Of a stretch of DNA of 16,211 bases, positions 1 through 6,146 are shown piece by piece. This DNA is from Deinococcus sp. (GTDB lineage: Bacteria; Deinococcota; Deinococci; Deinococcales; Deinococcaceae). Under the pieces are notes generated by a model. That model had not been told where the DNA came from, did not search any database, and was given only the letters and a program-made list of their open reading frames with translations. The stretch is from NCBI GenBank assembly GCA_018260375.1, contig JAGLBF010000032.1, positions 2,580-18,790 of the forward strand, read 5' to 3'. Each line of letters starts with the position of its first letter. Position 1 is the stretch's first letter. The translations under genes and the position numbers were made by a program.

Positions 1-46
1 ACAGGCGACGCTTTTTTGCCTGTGCTGGAATGAAGCGCAGTCCGTA
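1..46 (+). repeat. 3'-end fragment of the ATACGGA-family intergenic repeat
   Basis: This stretch resembles the last part of the 136-bp element at 8552-8687: a short stem-loop, then a GGAAT...GCAGTCCGTAT end. The stem-loop here is ACAGGC (1-6) with GCCTGT (18-23) and an 11-nt loop. The fragment is cut by the window edge. It is joined head-on to the next repeat, so 41-55 is a perfect palindrome, TCCGTAT-T-ATACGGA. It is non-coding. Confidence 0.65.
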
Positions 47-154
47 TTATACGGATTCCGTTTAATTCGTTGTAATCTGATTGCCCTAGTTGCCTGACTT
101 ATGGCAAACTAATAAGATATACTTATAACTAATTTTCCGTAATGCTTATTATAC
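47..154 (+). repeat. 108-bp dispersed intergenic repeat, copy 1
   Basis: It aligns without gaps to 14785-14892, with about 7 mismatches in 108 positions by hand comparison. The head (TATACGGATTCCG and the next dozen bases) resembles the head of the 136-bp element at 8552-8687, but the rest is different and AT-rich, ending in CGTAATGCTTATTATAC. No protein is encoded. It fits the class of small non-coding repeats known in Deinococcus. Its end lies 11 bp beyond the lysS stop codon. Confidence 0.85.
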
Positions 155-164
155 TGTGCCTCTA

Positions 165-1715
165 TTACTGTGCCTCTTCTTCCTGTGCGCCGCTCAGGGG
201 TCTGGCGTTTGCTTCAGGCTTGAGCAGGGGAAACAGCAGCACATCACGGATACTGGCGCGGTCAGCCAGCAGCATCGCCAGCCTGTCCATGCCCATGCCC
301 ATGCCTGCGGTGGGGGGCATGCCGTATTCCAGCGCCAGCAAAAAGTCTTCGTCTTGCTCGTGGGCTTCGTCATCGCCAGCCTCGCGGCGGGCAGTCTGGG
401 CCTCAAAACGGGTGCGCTGGTCAAGCGCGTCATTCAGCTCAGAATAGATGGGGGCGAGTTCAAAGCCGGCAATGTAGAGGTCAGCGCGCTCAGCTAGCCC
501 CTGGCGCTCGCGGTGGGTTTTGACCAGGGGGCTGATGACCAGCGGCATATCCACCAAAAATGTGGGGTTTTGTAAAAGCGGCTCTACATACTCGCCGCCC
601 AGCTTGTCAAGCAGCTTGTAGTCGGGGGTTTTACGGTGTTCTGGGTGGTGTTCGTCACTCCATACGCGCAGCTTGGCAAGGTCCAGCGGGTCAAAGTCCA
701 GCTTGGCTTGTTCTCTGAGCGCCGTTACAAAGTCCAGCCGCTTAAACGGCAGCGAAAAATCAAGCACCTTGCCCTGATAGGTCAGCTTTGGCTCACCTTT
801 GAGCTCTACGACCAGGTCATGTAAGAGTTGTTCGACCAATGTCATCATATCCTGGTAGTCGCCGTAGGCAAAATAGGCTTCCAGCATGGTGAATTCGGGA
901 TTGTGAGTGCGGTCTACGCCTTCGTTGCGGTAGTTGCGGCCAATTTCATACACCTTTTCAAAGCCGCCCACCAACAGCCGTTTGAGGTAGAGTTCTAAGC
1001 TGATACGCAGGCTAAACTCATGACCCAGTTGGTTATGAAAGGTTTTAAAGGGTTTAGCTTCAGTGCCGCCAGGAACAATTTGTAATGTAGGGCCTTCTAC
1101 TTCCATAAAGCCGTAACGATCCAGAAAATTGCGAATAAACCGTATCATCTGTGAGCGGGTACGGTAGACTTCGCGGCTGTCACTGTTAATCATCAGATCA
1201 ACATAGCGCCGGCGTGCGCGCAGCTCTTCGTCATGCAGGCCGTGAAATTTGCTAGGCAAGGGGTGTAAACTCTTGACCAAAGGCTGCCAGGTCTGTACTT
1301 CCAGCGTGGTTTGACCTGTTTTGGTTATAAATGGAAGGCCCGCCACCCCGATAATGTCCCCCAGGTCAATTCTTTTGGTGGCTGCAAAGTTATCGGTTAC
1401 TTTTTTGCCAAAATACACCTGAATGACGCCGCTTTCATCTTGTATATCAGCAAAGGCGGCCCCGCCCATGTGCCGAAACTGCATCACACGCCCAGCTACG
1501 CTGTAGTGCTCGTCCTCCCAGCGCGTGCCGGCCTCATCGGGGTTGCCGCCTGGGTGCGCCTGTAAGATGTCGCGGGCGTGGTGGGTTTGGGCGTAGCTGT
1601 AAGGGTGGGCCTCAAACCCCGCTTCGGTAAGGGCGGCGAGGTTGTTGAGGCGTGACACCGTCTGTTCATGCAGTTCGCGGGCGGGTGGGGTAGGGGCTTG
1701 GGGAGGCGTGGACAT
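165..1715 (-). CDS. lysS: Lysine--tRNA ligase (class II)
   Basis: Cytoplasmic enzyme that charges tRNA-Lys with lysine using ATP. The 516-residue protein has the family layout. An N-terminal helical part is followed by an OB-fold anticodon-binding domain (about residues 70-145). The class II core then shows motif 1 around 195-215 (FLDRYGFMEVEGP), motif 2 at 255-280 (YEIGRNYRNEG...HNPEFTMLEAY), the FLVDMPLVISPL stretch at 386-397, and motif 3 at 471-480 (GMGMGMDRLA). The length is usual for bacterial LysRS. The ATG start at 1715 is supported by TATACT ending 7 nt upstream, which suggests a leaderless mRNA; AAGG close to the ATG is too near for a normal ribosome site. The gene is alone on its strand here. 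Its final codons are part of an 11-bp sequence repeated just after the stop (153-163 and 167-177). Confidence 0.97.
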   Translation of the reverse strand: MSTPPQAPTPPARELHEQTVSRLNNLAALTEAGFEAHPYSYAQTHHARDILQAHPGGNPDEAGTRWEDEHYSVAGRVMQFRHMGGAAFADIQDESGVIQVYFGKKVTDNFAATKRIDLGDIIGVAGLPFITKTGQTTLEVQTWQPLVKSLHPLPSKFHGLHDEELRARRRYVDLMINSDSREVYRTRSQMIRFIRNFLDRYGFMEVEGPTLQIVPGGTEAKPFKTFHNQLGHEFSLRISLELYLKRLLVGGFEKVYEIGRNYRNEGVDRTHNPEFTMLEAYFAYGDYQDMMTLVEQLLHDLVVELKGEPKLTYQGKVLDFSLPFKRLDFVTALREQAKLDFDPLDLAKLRVWSDEHHPEHRKTPDYKLLDKLGGEYVEPLLQNPTFLVDMPLVISPLVKTHRERQGLAERADLYIAGFELAPIYSELNDALDQRTRFEAQTARREAGDDEAHEQDEDFLLALEYGMPPTAGMGMGMDRLAMLLADRASIRDVLLFPLLKPEANARPLSGAQEEEAQ

Positions 1716-1722
1716 AACCTTG

Positions 1723-1728
1723 AGTATA
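1723..1728 (-). promoter_or_regulatory. -10 box of lysS (leaderless type)
   Basis: TATACT on the minus strand with exactly 7 nt (CAAGGTT) before the ATG, so transcription should begin at or next to the start codon. No good -35 box is seen at 16-18 bp. Confidence 0.6.
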
Positions 1729-2031
1729 ACGGGTTGCTGAGGGTCTGAGATCAGATCACTACAGGCCTATTGATACCGTCTCAATGCGGCGGCTCACGAA
1801 TGAACTTCAGAGGCCATATTCAATATAGTTATGCCTGTTAATGATGGGCATTGAATCGCCAATGAAAAGATACTATCAAAGGCTGGGGAACTCTTTTAAC
1901 ATACTCATACAAAAATTACAGTGATGTTATAAACACACCTGTGCATTGTGTGTTATCTGTGAATAATGGGGTATCTGTGCCCTATGGAGCCGAGGGTGTT
2001 TTAGCCCTGACGCCCCTTTGGCCTCTTTTGC
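1729..2031. other. Gene-free gap with two inverted repeats
   Basis: I see no convincing gene in this stretch between the divergent lysS and the next small gene. It holds a perfect 7-bp inverted repeat, AACACAC (1932-1938) and GTGTGTT (1948-1954), with a 9-nt loop. A second, bulged one pairs ATTCA (1818-1822) plus ATGCC (1831-1835) with GGCATTGAAT (1847-1856). These could be RNA structures or protein sites; neither has a T-run. The small open frames here carry no recognisable protein. Confidence 0.35.
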
Positions 2032-2037
2032 TACACT
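2032..2037 (+). promoter_or_regulatory. -10 box of the small membrane protein gene
   Basis: TACACT followed by exactly 7 nt (GCCCTTT) and ATG at 2045. This is the same spacing as upstream of lysS, murI and proB in this window, and it decides the start codon. A weak -35-like CTGACG lies 19 bp upstream. Confidence 0.6.
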
Positions 2038-2044
2038 GCCCTTT

Positions 2045-2209
2045 ATGCAATCAAACCCCCACATCTGGATTACCGTACTGGTTACGGCGGGCTGGATCAT
2101 TTTGGCGCTGCGTTTTGCCAGTAAACATGACTTGGCCTTTACCGCGCTGAGCACCGTAGCGGCCCTGGCGTACGGCTACCGCCTGTACATACTGACGCGC
2201 TCCAAGTAG
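2045..2209 (+). CDS. Small two-helix membrane protein, function unknown
   Basis: 54 residues, starting MQSNPHIW and ending LYILTRSK. It has two hydrophobic helices, about residues 8-24 and 30-48, joined by a short charged turn (SKHD) and ending in a basic tail, so it is probably an inner-membrane hairpin. The frame could begin earlier at 2018, but the TACACT box 7 nt before the ATG at 2045 argues for the shorter form. I do not recognise the family. The ABC transporter ATPase starts 147 bp downstream on the same strand with its own -10 box, so shared transcription is possible but not needed. Confidence 0.65.
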   Translation: MQSNPHIWITVLVTAGWIILALRFASKHDLAFTALSTVAALAYGYRLYILTRSK

Positions 2210-2343
2210 ATGGTGGTGTGTGGCAGTGGTGTGTAACAGACACCAGATGACGCACAACCAACGCTGATTTACGGGTATTAGGCCACAATAATTGAAGGTT
2301 TCTGCACTTTTATTATCATCTATCATCTGCCGCCACCTTTCGC

Positions 2344-2349
2344 TAAACT
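2344..2349 (+). promoter_or_regulatory. -10 box of the ABC ATPase gene
   Basis: TAAACT followed by 7 nt (GTCAGCC) and the ATG at 2357. There is no Shine-Dalgarno sequence, so leaderless translation is likely. Confidence 0.6.
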
Positions 2350-2356
2350 GTCAGCC

Positions 2357-3925
2357 ATGACCACAAGCAGCCTGGCTCCCGTTGCTGAGCCTGCGGCGGC
2401 AGCCGCCCACCGCTCGCCCAATGCCCTAGAACTACACGGCATTACCAAACGCTTTCCGCTGGTGCTTGCCAACGACAACATTTCGCTAGAGGTGCGCTGG
2501 GGCAGTGTCCACGCTCTATGCGGCGAAAATGGTGCGGGCAAAAGCACCCTGATGAAAATTGTCTACGGGGCACAGCCGCCGACCTCTGGCAGCATCCTAG
2601 TGGATGGTCAACCTGTGACTTTTCATGACCCCAGTGACGCGATTGCCCAGGGTATCGGCATGGTGTTTCAACACTTTATGCTGGTTCAGCCGCTTACTGT
2701 CACCGAAAATGTGATTTTGGGCAGCGAACCCACCAGAGGCGGGGGTATTGATTACGCCCTGGCACGCAAAAAAGTCACCGAACTGATCAAACAATTTAAC
2801 TTTGGCCTTGACCCTGACGCCCGTATAGAAGATTTGCCTGTGGGTCAGCAACAAAAGGTGGAGATTCTTAAAACGCTTTACCGGGGCGCACGCATTCTTA
2901 TTTTAGATGAACCTACAGCTGTGCTGACACCGAGTGAAACCGATGAACTCTTTGATTTCCTCAAGAACCAGTACGCGGCGGCAGGTAACGCTGTTATCTT
3001 TATTTCGCACAAGTTGCACGAAGTGCTGCATATTTCTGACACCATTTCGGTGATACGCGACGGCAAAATGATAGGAACCATTCCCGCCGAGGGCGCCACC
3101 ACCGAAACCCTAGCCAATATGATGGTGGGCCGCGAGGTGACGCTAAGGGTCAACAAGCAGCCCGCCCGCCCAACCGAAGTGGTGCTTGATGTACAAAACC
3201 TGGTTATCCATAACGAGCACGGCAAGCCTGTGGTTGACCGGGTGTCAATGCAGGTGCGTGCCGGTGAAATAGTAGGTATAGCGGGCGTGGAGGGCAACGG
3301 ACAAAGCCAGTTGGTCGAGGCAATTACGGGGCTGCGGCGTGTTCAGAGTGGGCAGATTTTGTACGCGGGCAAGCAGGCGCATGGCGTACGGGCGGTGAGC
3401 GCCGCTGGCGTGTCCCACGTTCCCGAAGACCGTAACGAGCGCGGGCTGGTGCCTGAAATGACCACTGCTGAGAATTTTATTCTGGGCGAACAGGATCTGC
3501 CGCCCTTTGCGGGGGCGCTAGGCGTGTTGCGGCTGGGGGTCATAGAAGAAAATGCTCGCGCGTTGTCAGAGGCGTACGACGTCAGGCCGCGCTCAACCAC
3601 CTTGCTGGCCAAAAGCTATTCGGGTGGCAATGCCCAAAAGATTATTGTGGCCCGCGAAATGCGTAAAAACCCCCGCATTCTGGTCGCCGCACAGCCCACA
3701 CGCGGGGTAGATATTGGGGCCGTTGAGTTTATTCACGCGCAGATCGTTGCCGCCCGTGACAAGGGCCTCGCCGTGCTGCTGGTCAGCGCTGACCTGGGCG
3801 AAATTATGAACCTAGCTGACCGCATTCTGGTGATGTACGAAGGCCAGATTGTAGGCGAAGTGACCGCTGACCAGGCCACCGAAACGGGTCTGGGGCTGCT
3901 GATGACAGGCAGTGTGCGGGGCTAG
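2357..3925 (+). CDS. Double ABC transporter ATP-binding protein (RbsA/NupO-type, sugar or nucleoside uptake)
   Basis: Energy-coupling subunit of an importer for ribose-like sugars or nucleosides, with two fused ATPase domains in 522 residues. Domain 1 has Walker A GENGAGKST (56-64), Q-loop Gln105, a signature LPVGQQQ (160-166) as usual for the BMP/nucleoside subgroup, Walker B ILILDEP (180-186) and switch His218. Domain 2 has a degenerate Walker A (GVEGNGQS, 310-317), signature YSGGNAQ (421-427) and LVAAQPTRGVD (442-452). That asymmetry is normal for the family. Proteins of this kind work with two permeases (RbsC/NupP/NupQ types) and a BMP-family lipoprotein. None is encoded on either side here: a small membrane protein lies upstream and a repeat plus the opposed murI downstream. 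It must therefore use partners encoded elsewhere. The substrate cannot be fixed from sequence; nucleosides are my preferred guess. Confidence 0.92.
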   Translation: MTTSSLAPVAEPAAAAAHRSPNALELHGITKRFPLVLANDNISLEVRWGSVHALCGENGAGKSTLMKIVYGAQPPTSGSILVDGQPVTFHDPSDAIAQGIGMVFQHFMLVQPLTVTENVILGSEPTRGGGIDYALARKKVTELIKQFNFGLDPDARIEDLPVGQQQKVEILKTLYRGARILILDEPTAVLTPSETDELFDFLKNQYAAAGNAVIFISHKLHEVLHISDTISVIRDGKMIGTIPAEGATTETLANMMVGREVTLRVNKQPARPTEVVLDVQNLVIHNEHGKPVVDRVSMQVRAGEIVGIAGVEGNGQSQLVEAITGLRRVQSGQILYAGKQAHGVRAVSAAGVSHVPEDRNERGLVPEMTTAENFILGEQDLPPFAGALGVLRLGVIEENARALSEAYDVRPRSTTLLAKSYSGGNAQKIIVAREMRKNPRILVAAQPTRGVDIGAVEFIHAQIVAARDKGLAVLLVSADLGEIMNLADRILVMYEGQIVGEVTADQATETGLGLLMTGSVRG

Positions 3926-3932
3926 AGAAAGC

Positions 3933-3976
3933 GCAGGGGTGAGGAGTAGCAGAGGTGAGGAGTAGCAGGGTGAGTA
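3933..3976 (+). repeat. Short tandem repeat (16-bp unit)
   Basis: Two 16-bp units, GCAGGGGTGAGGAGTA (3933-3948) and GCAGAGGTGAGGAGTA (3949-3964), differ at one base. They are followed by a shortened third unit, GCAGGGTGAGTA. The repeat lies 7 bp after the ABC ATPase stop codon and has no hairpin or T-run, so it is not an evident terminator. Confidence 0.7.
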
Positions 3977-4034
3977 CTAAGTGTCAACTACTGCCGCCTT
4001 TTGGATTTCCTCACATTTCCGTGAGATTCAAGTC

Positions 4035-4170
4035 ATACGGACTGCCGCTAAATTCCACCACAGTCGGAAAAGCGCCGCCTGCGGTTCCATACCGCACAGT
4101 CCGTATGCTGTTCCCACTCGCATCCGCCCTGATTGATTCGGAAGTACGCCAAATCAACCGGAATCCGTAT
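4035..4170 (-). repeat. 136-bp ATACGGA-ended intergenic repeat, copy 1
   Basis: The reverse complement of this stretch matches 8552-8687 over the same 136 bp with about 7 mismatches. The ends are inverted, ATACGGA...TCCGTAT, and a third ATACGGAC lies about mid-element. An internal hairpin pairs CCGCAG with CTGTGG when read on the minus strand. The size, inverted ends and lack of coding suggest a MITE-like or small non-coding repeat. Read on the minus strand, its TACGGATTCCG head starts directly after the murI TGA. Confidence 0.85.
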
Positions 4171-5033
4171 CAGAATACGTAGTCGTTTGCCTTTTCTACC
4201 CTGACCGCCTCGCCTAGCAGCTCTGACATTACTCTTGCCGCGTGCTGCGGGTCGCCTGTAGCAAAAAATTGCACCTTTGTGGTGCTTGGCTGCGGGTGAC
4301 CTGTCTCTCTGCCTGTCTCTGTCTCCGCCTTGTCATCCACCTCTAGGCCCGCTTCTTGCCGCACCTGGCGGGTACGGCGGGCAACCGCTGCGCCCGAATC
4401 AAGCAGGGCAAAGGTGTCACCAAATTCGGCCCGAATAGAGGAGGCTAAAAAGGGAAAATGCGTGCAGCCCAGCACCAACTGGTCACCGCCTTGCTGGGCC
4501 AGCGGGGTGAGCAACTCGCGCAGCAGGGCGCGGGCCTGGGGCGATTGGGCCTGTCCCGCTTCTACCAGCGGCACCAGATGCGGGTCAGTGATGGTCAGCA
4601 CGCGCACCTGCGCAGGCACGGCAAAGCGTTCAATGACCTCATTCAGCAGTGGCCCGCGCAAGGTGGCGGCGGTTGCCAGTACGCCGACCACACCGCTGCG
4701 GGTGGCCTTTACTGCGGGTTTAAGTGCTGGTACCAGCCCCACAATAGGCAGCGCTGGGCCGTAGTGGGCGCGCAAATAGTCCAGGCTAAAGGCTGATGAG
4801 GTGTTGCAGGCGTTGACCACCAGATCCGCGCCGTGCTGATAAAGCCACTCTACGGCCTGCGCCGTCAGTGTGCGGATTTCGTGGTCGGAGCGGGTGCCGT
4901 ACGGCACGTTGGCGGTATCAGCCAGATAGATAAAGTCGGCGCGGGGCAACTCGCGGCGCAACTCGTGCAAGATGCTCAGTCCCCCCACTCCCGAATCAAA
5001 GACGCCTATGGGTGCGGCGGTGGTCGTATTCAC
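4170..5033 (-). CDS. murI: Glutamate racemase
   Basis: Converts L-glutamate to D-glutamate for peptidoglycan synthesis in the cytoplasm. The 287-residue protein has the cofactor-independent racemase motifs: FDSGVGGLS (12-20), LADTANVPYGTR (38-48), VNACNTSS with catalytic Cys76 (73-80) and LGCTHFPFL with catalytic Cys190 (188-196). The start is GTG at 5033, supported by TAGAAT ending 7 nt before it. A hydrophilic stretch near 230-252, rich in D, E, T and G, lies late in the protein and is encoded by CT-rich DNA with a 12-bp-period duplication (4300-4320). It looks like a loop expansion. The stop TGA shares one base with the 136-bp repeat. The gene is divergent from the beta-barrel gene at 5170. 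Confidence 0.96.
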   Translation of the reverse strand: MNTTTAAPIGVFDSGVGGLSILHELRRELPRADFIYLADTANVPYGTRSDHEIRTLTAQAVEWLYQHGADLVVNACNTSSAFSLDYLRAHYGPALPIVGLVPALKPAVKATRSGVVGVLATAATLRGPLLNEVIERFAVPAQVRVLTITDPHLVPLVEAGQAQSPQARALLRELLTPLAQQGGDQLVLGCTHFPFLASSIRAEFGDTFALLDSGAAVARRTRQVRQEAGLEVDDKAETETGRETGHPQPSTTKVQFFATGDPQHAARVMSELLGEAVRVEKANDYVF

Positions 5034-5040
5034 GGTCAGT

Positions 5041-5046
5041 ATTCTA
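5041..5046 (-). promoter_or_regulatory. -10 box of murI, supports the GTG start
   Basis: TAGAAT on the minus strand, 7 nt (ACTGACC) before the GTG codon. The fit to the spacing of the other genes here favours the GTG over any later start. Confidence 0.55.
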
Positions 5047-5156
5047 AGGCCGCTGCCGCGCTTTTACGGCGTAGCTACCACATTTCTTATGGACTTCTGT
5101 TCAAAAGGTAAAGATACATTTGGCAGAGTTGGCACATAGCCGTCACTTGGCGGTGG

Positions 5157-5162
5157 CATAGT
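5157..5162 (+). promoter_or_regulatory. -10-like box of the beta-barrel gene
   Basis: CATAGT followed by 7 nt (TAGGGGC) and the ATG at 5170. The box lacks the first T of TANNNT, so it is weaker than the others. The AGGGG in the spacer is only 1 nt from the ATG, too close for a normal ribosome site. Confidence 0.45.
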
Positions 5163-5169
5163 TAGGGGC

Positions 5170-5847
5170 ATGAAGGTCATTAAGTACATGTTTCCTGTTT
5201 TGGCCCTTAGTCTCACTGCCGCCAGCGCTGCTGAGCCTACTGTGCGTGTGTACCCCGTACCCAGCGTCAGCAACCTAGAACTCGGTCTGACGGGCGGCTC
5301 GTACAACGGCCTGGGTGGACAAGCCTATATCGGTATGCGCAACCTGGCTGGCCCTATTGGAGCGCGCCTGAGTGCCAGCTACGGGCGTAACAGTGGCGGA
5401 TTTGACGAAAGCGCGGATTACCCCCTGTTTGGTAGCATAGGCCAGATGAAGGCCACAGGCCTGGTTACGGCGACCAGCTCAAGAAGTACCACTGTAGGCC
5501 TGGATGCCACCTACAACCTGGGCTACGTTGCCGACAATATCGACACAACCGTATACGGCGGCCTGCGTTACGGTACCTTTAACTCACGTTTAGAGATGGA
5601 CAGCGCATACACCGACTATTCCAGCAGCGCCTTTGGGCTGGGCGCCGGTGTAGAAGCGGGTTACAAGATTAACAGCAATCTGAGCATTACCGGCAACTTG
5701 GGCGCTGATTATTACTTTAACGGCGGCGACGTTACCGCGTCTAGCAGTGACGGCAGCCGCAATATGCTGGCAGCTTCTAGCGCCGATTTTGTCAACCGCC
5801 CTGGTATGTTAGTGAAAGCTGGAGTAGGTATTAAATACCTTTTCTAA
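5170..5847 (+). CDS. Secreted outer-membrane beta-barrel-like protein
   Basis: 225 residues with a clear signal peptide (MKVIKYMFPVLALSLTAASA, cleavage near 20-21). The mature part alternates polar and hydrophobic residues in short Gly/Ser/Tyr-rich strands, for example LELGLTGGSYNGLGGQAYIG, TTVYGGLRYGTF and LVKAGVGIKYLF. It ends in a terminal Phe, the usual C-terminal signature of outer-membrane barrels. Eight or so strands are plausible, as in small OmpA/OmpX-like barrels. Deinococcus has an outer membrane-like layer, which fits. I do not recognise a specific family and cannot say whether it is a pore or a structural protein. It is divergent from murI and followed by a strong hairpin at 5880-5930. 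Confidence 0.75.
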   Translation: MKVIKYMFPVLALSLTAASAAEPTVRVYPVPSVSNLELGLTGGSYNGLGGQAYIGMRNLAGPIGARLSASYGRNSGGFDESADYPLFGSIGQMKATGLVTATSSRSTTVGLDATYNLGYVADNIDTTVYGGLRYGTFNSRLEMDSAYTDYSSSAFGLGAGVEAGYKINSNLSITGNLGADYYFNGGDVTASSSDGSRNMLAASSADFVNRPGMLVKAGVGIKYLF

Positions 5848-5879
5848 GCGGTAGAACAGTAAAGAGCAAGAGCTAATAC

Positions 5880-5930
5880 GCATCCGCCCTCGTTAAATCA
5901 GTTTGTTTCTGATTCAATGAGGGCGGATGC
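5880..5930 (+). terminator. Long stem-loop after the beta-barrel gene
   Basis: GCATCCGCCCTC (5880-5891) pairs perfectly with GAGGGCGGATGC (5919-5930). Allowing one wobble and one mismatch, the stem continues to about 21-22 pairs around a 7-nt TTTGTTT loop. It lies 32 bp after the stop codon. There is no T-run on either side, so it may stabilise the mRNA 3' end or end transcription imperfectly. The arm CATCCGCCCT also occurs inside the 136-bp repeats, so it may derive from one. Confidence 0.55.
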
Positions 5931-5969
5931 CACTACAACAAAAGAGCCGTATTCCCAACTTGGATATTG

Positions 5970-6028
5970 TTAAAAATGCATTGCAAGAAGGCCAGTGGGC
6001 GCAGCAACAAGTACACGTTTCGCGGTAT
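5970..6028 (+). repeat. Degenerate repeat related to 9219-9270
   Basis: The core AAGAAGGCCAG-T-GGGC followed by AACAAGTAC matches 9232-9260, with flanking similarity on both sides. Several differences fall where codon third positions would be (GCATTG versus GCGCTG), hinting at a decayed coding ancestor. No intact gene remains. Confidence 0.55.
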
Positions 6029-6146
6029 ATGAGGCACAGGCAGCGCTTTTTTGCCTGTGACTCTATGACATACAATCCGTATGCTGTTCCCACTTGCATC
6101 CGCCCTGATTGATTCGGAAGTACGCCAAATCAATCGGAATCCGTAT
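6029..6146 (-). repeat. Composite ATACGGA-family repeat abutting gyrB
   Basis: The part 6076-6146 matches the head half of the 136-bp element (compare 4100-4170) and lies on the minus strand. The part 6029-6075 resembles the tail of the opposite orientation, including the stem-loop CACAGGC (6035-6041) / GCCTGTG (6053-6059) with an 11-nt loop. It therefore looks like two half-elements joined. On the minus strand its TACGGATTCCG head begins directly after the gyrB TAA. Confidence 0.7.

Noticed and set aside
5927..6112. Small open frame through the composite repeat
   Set aside because: It is made of repeat sequence, has no start signal, and its homologue at 9219 contains a stop.
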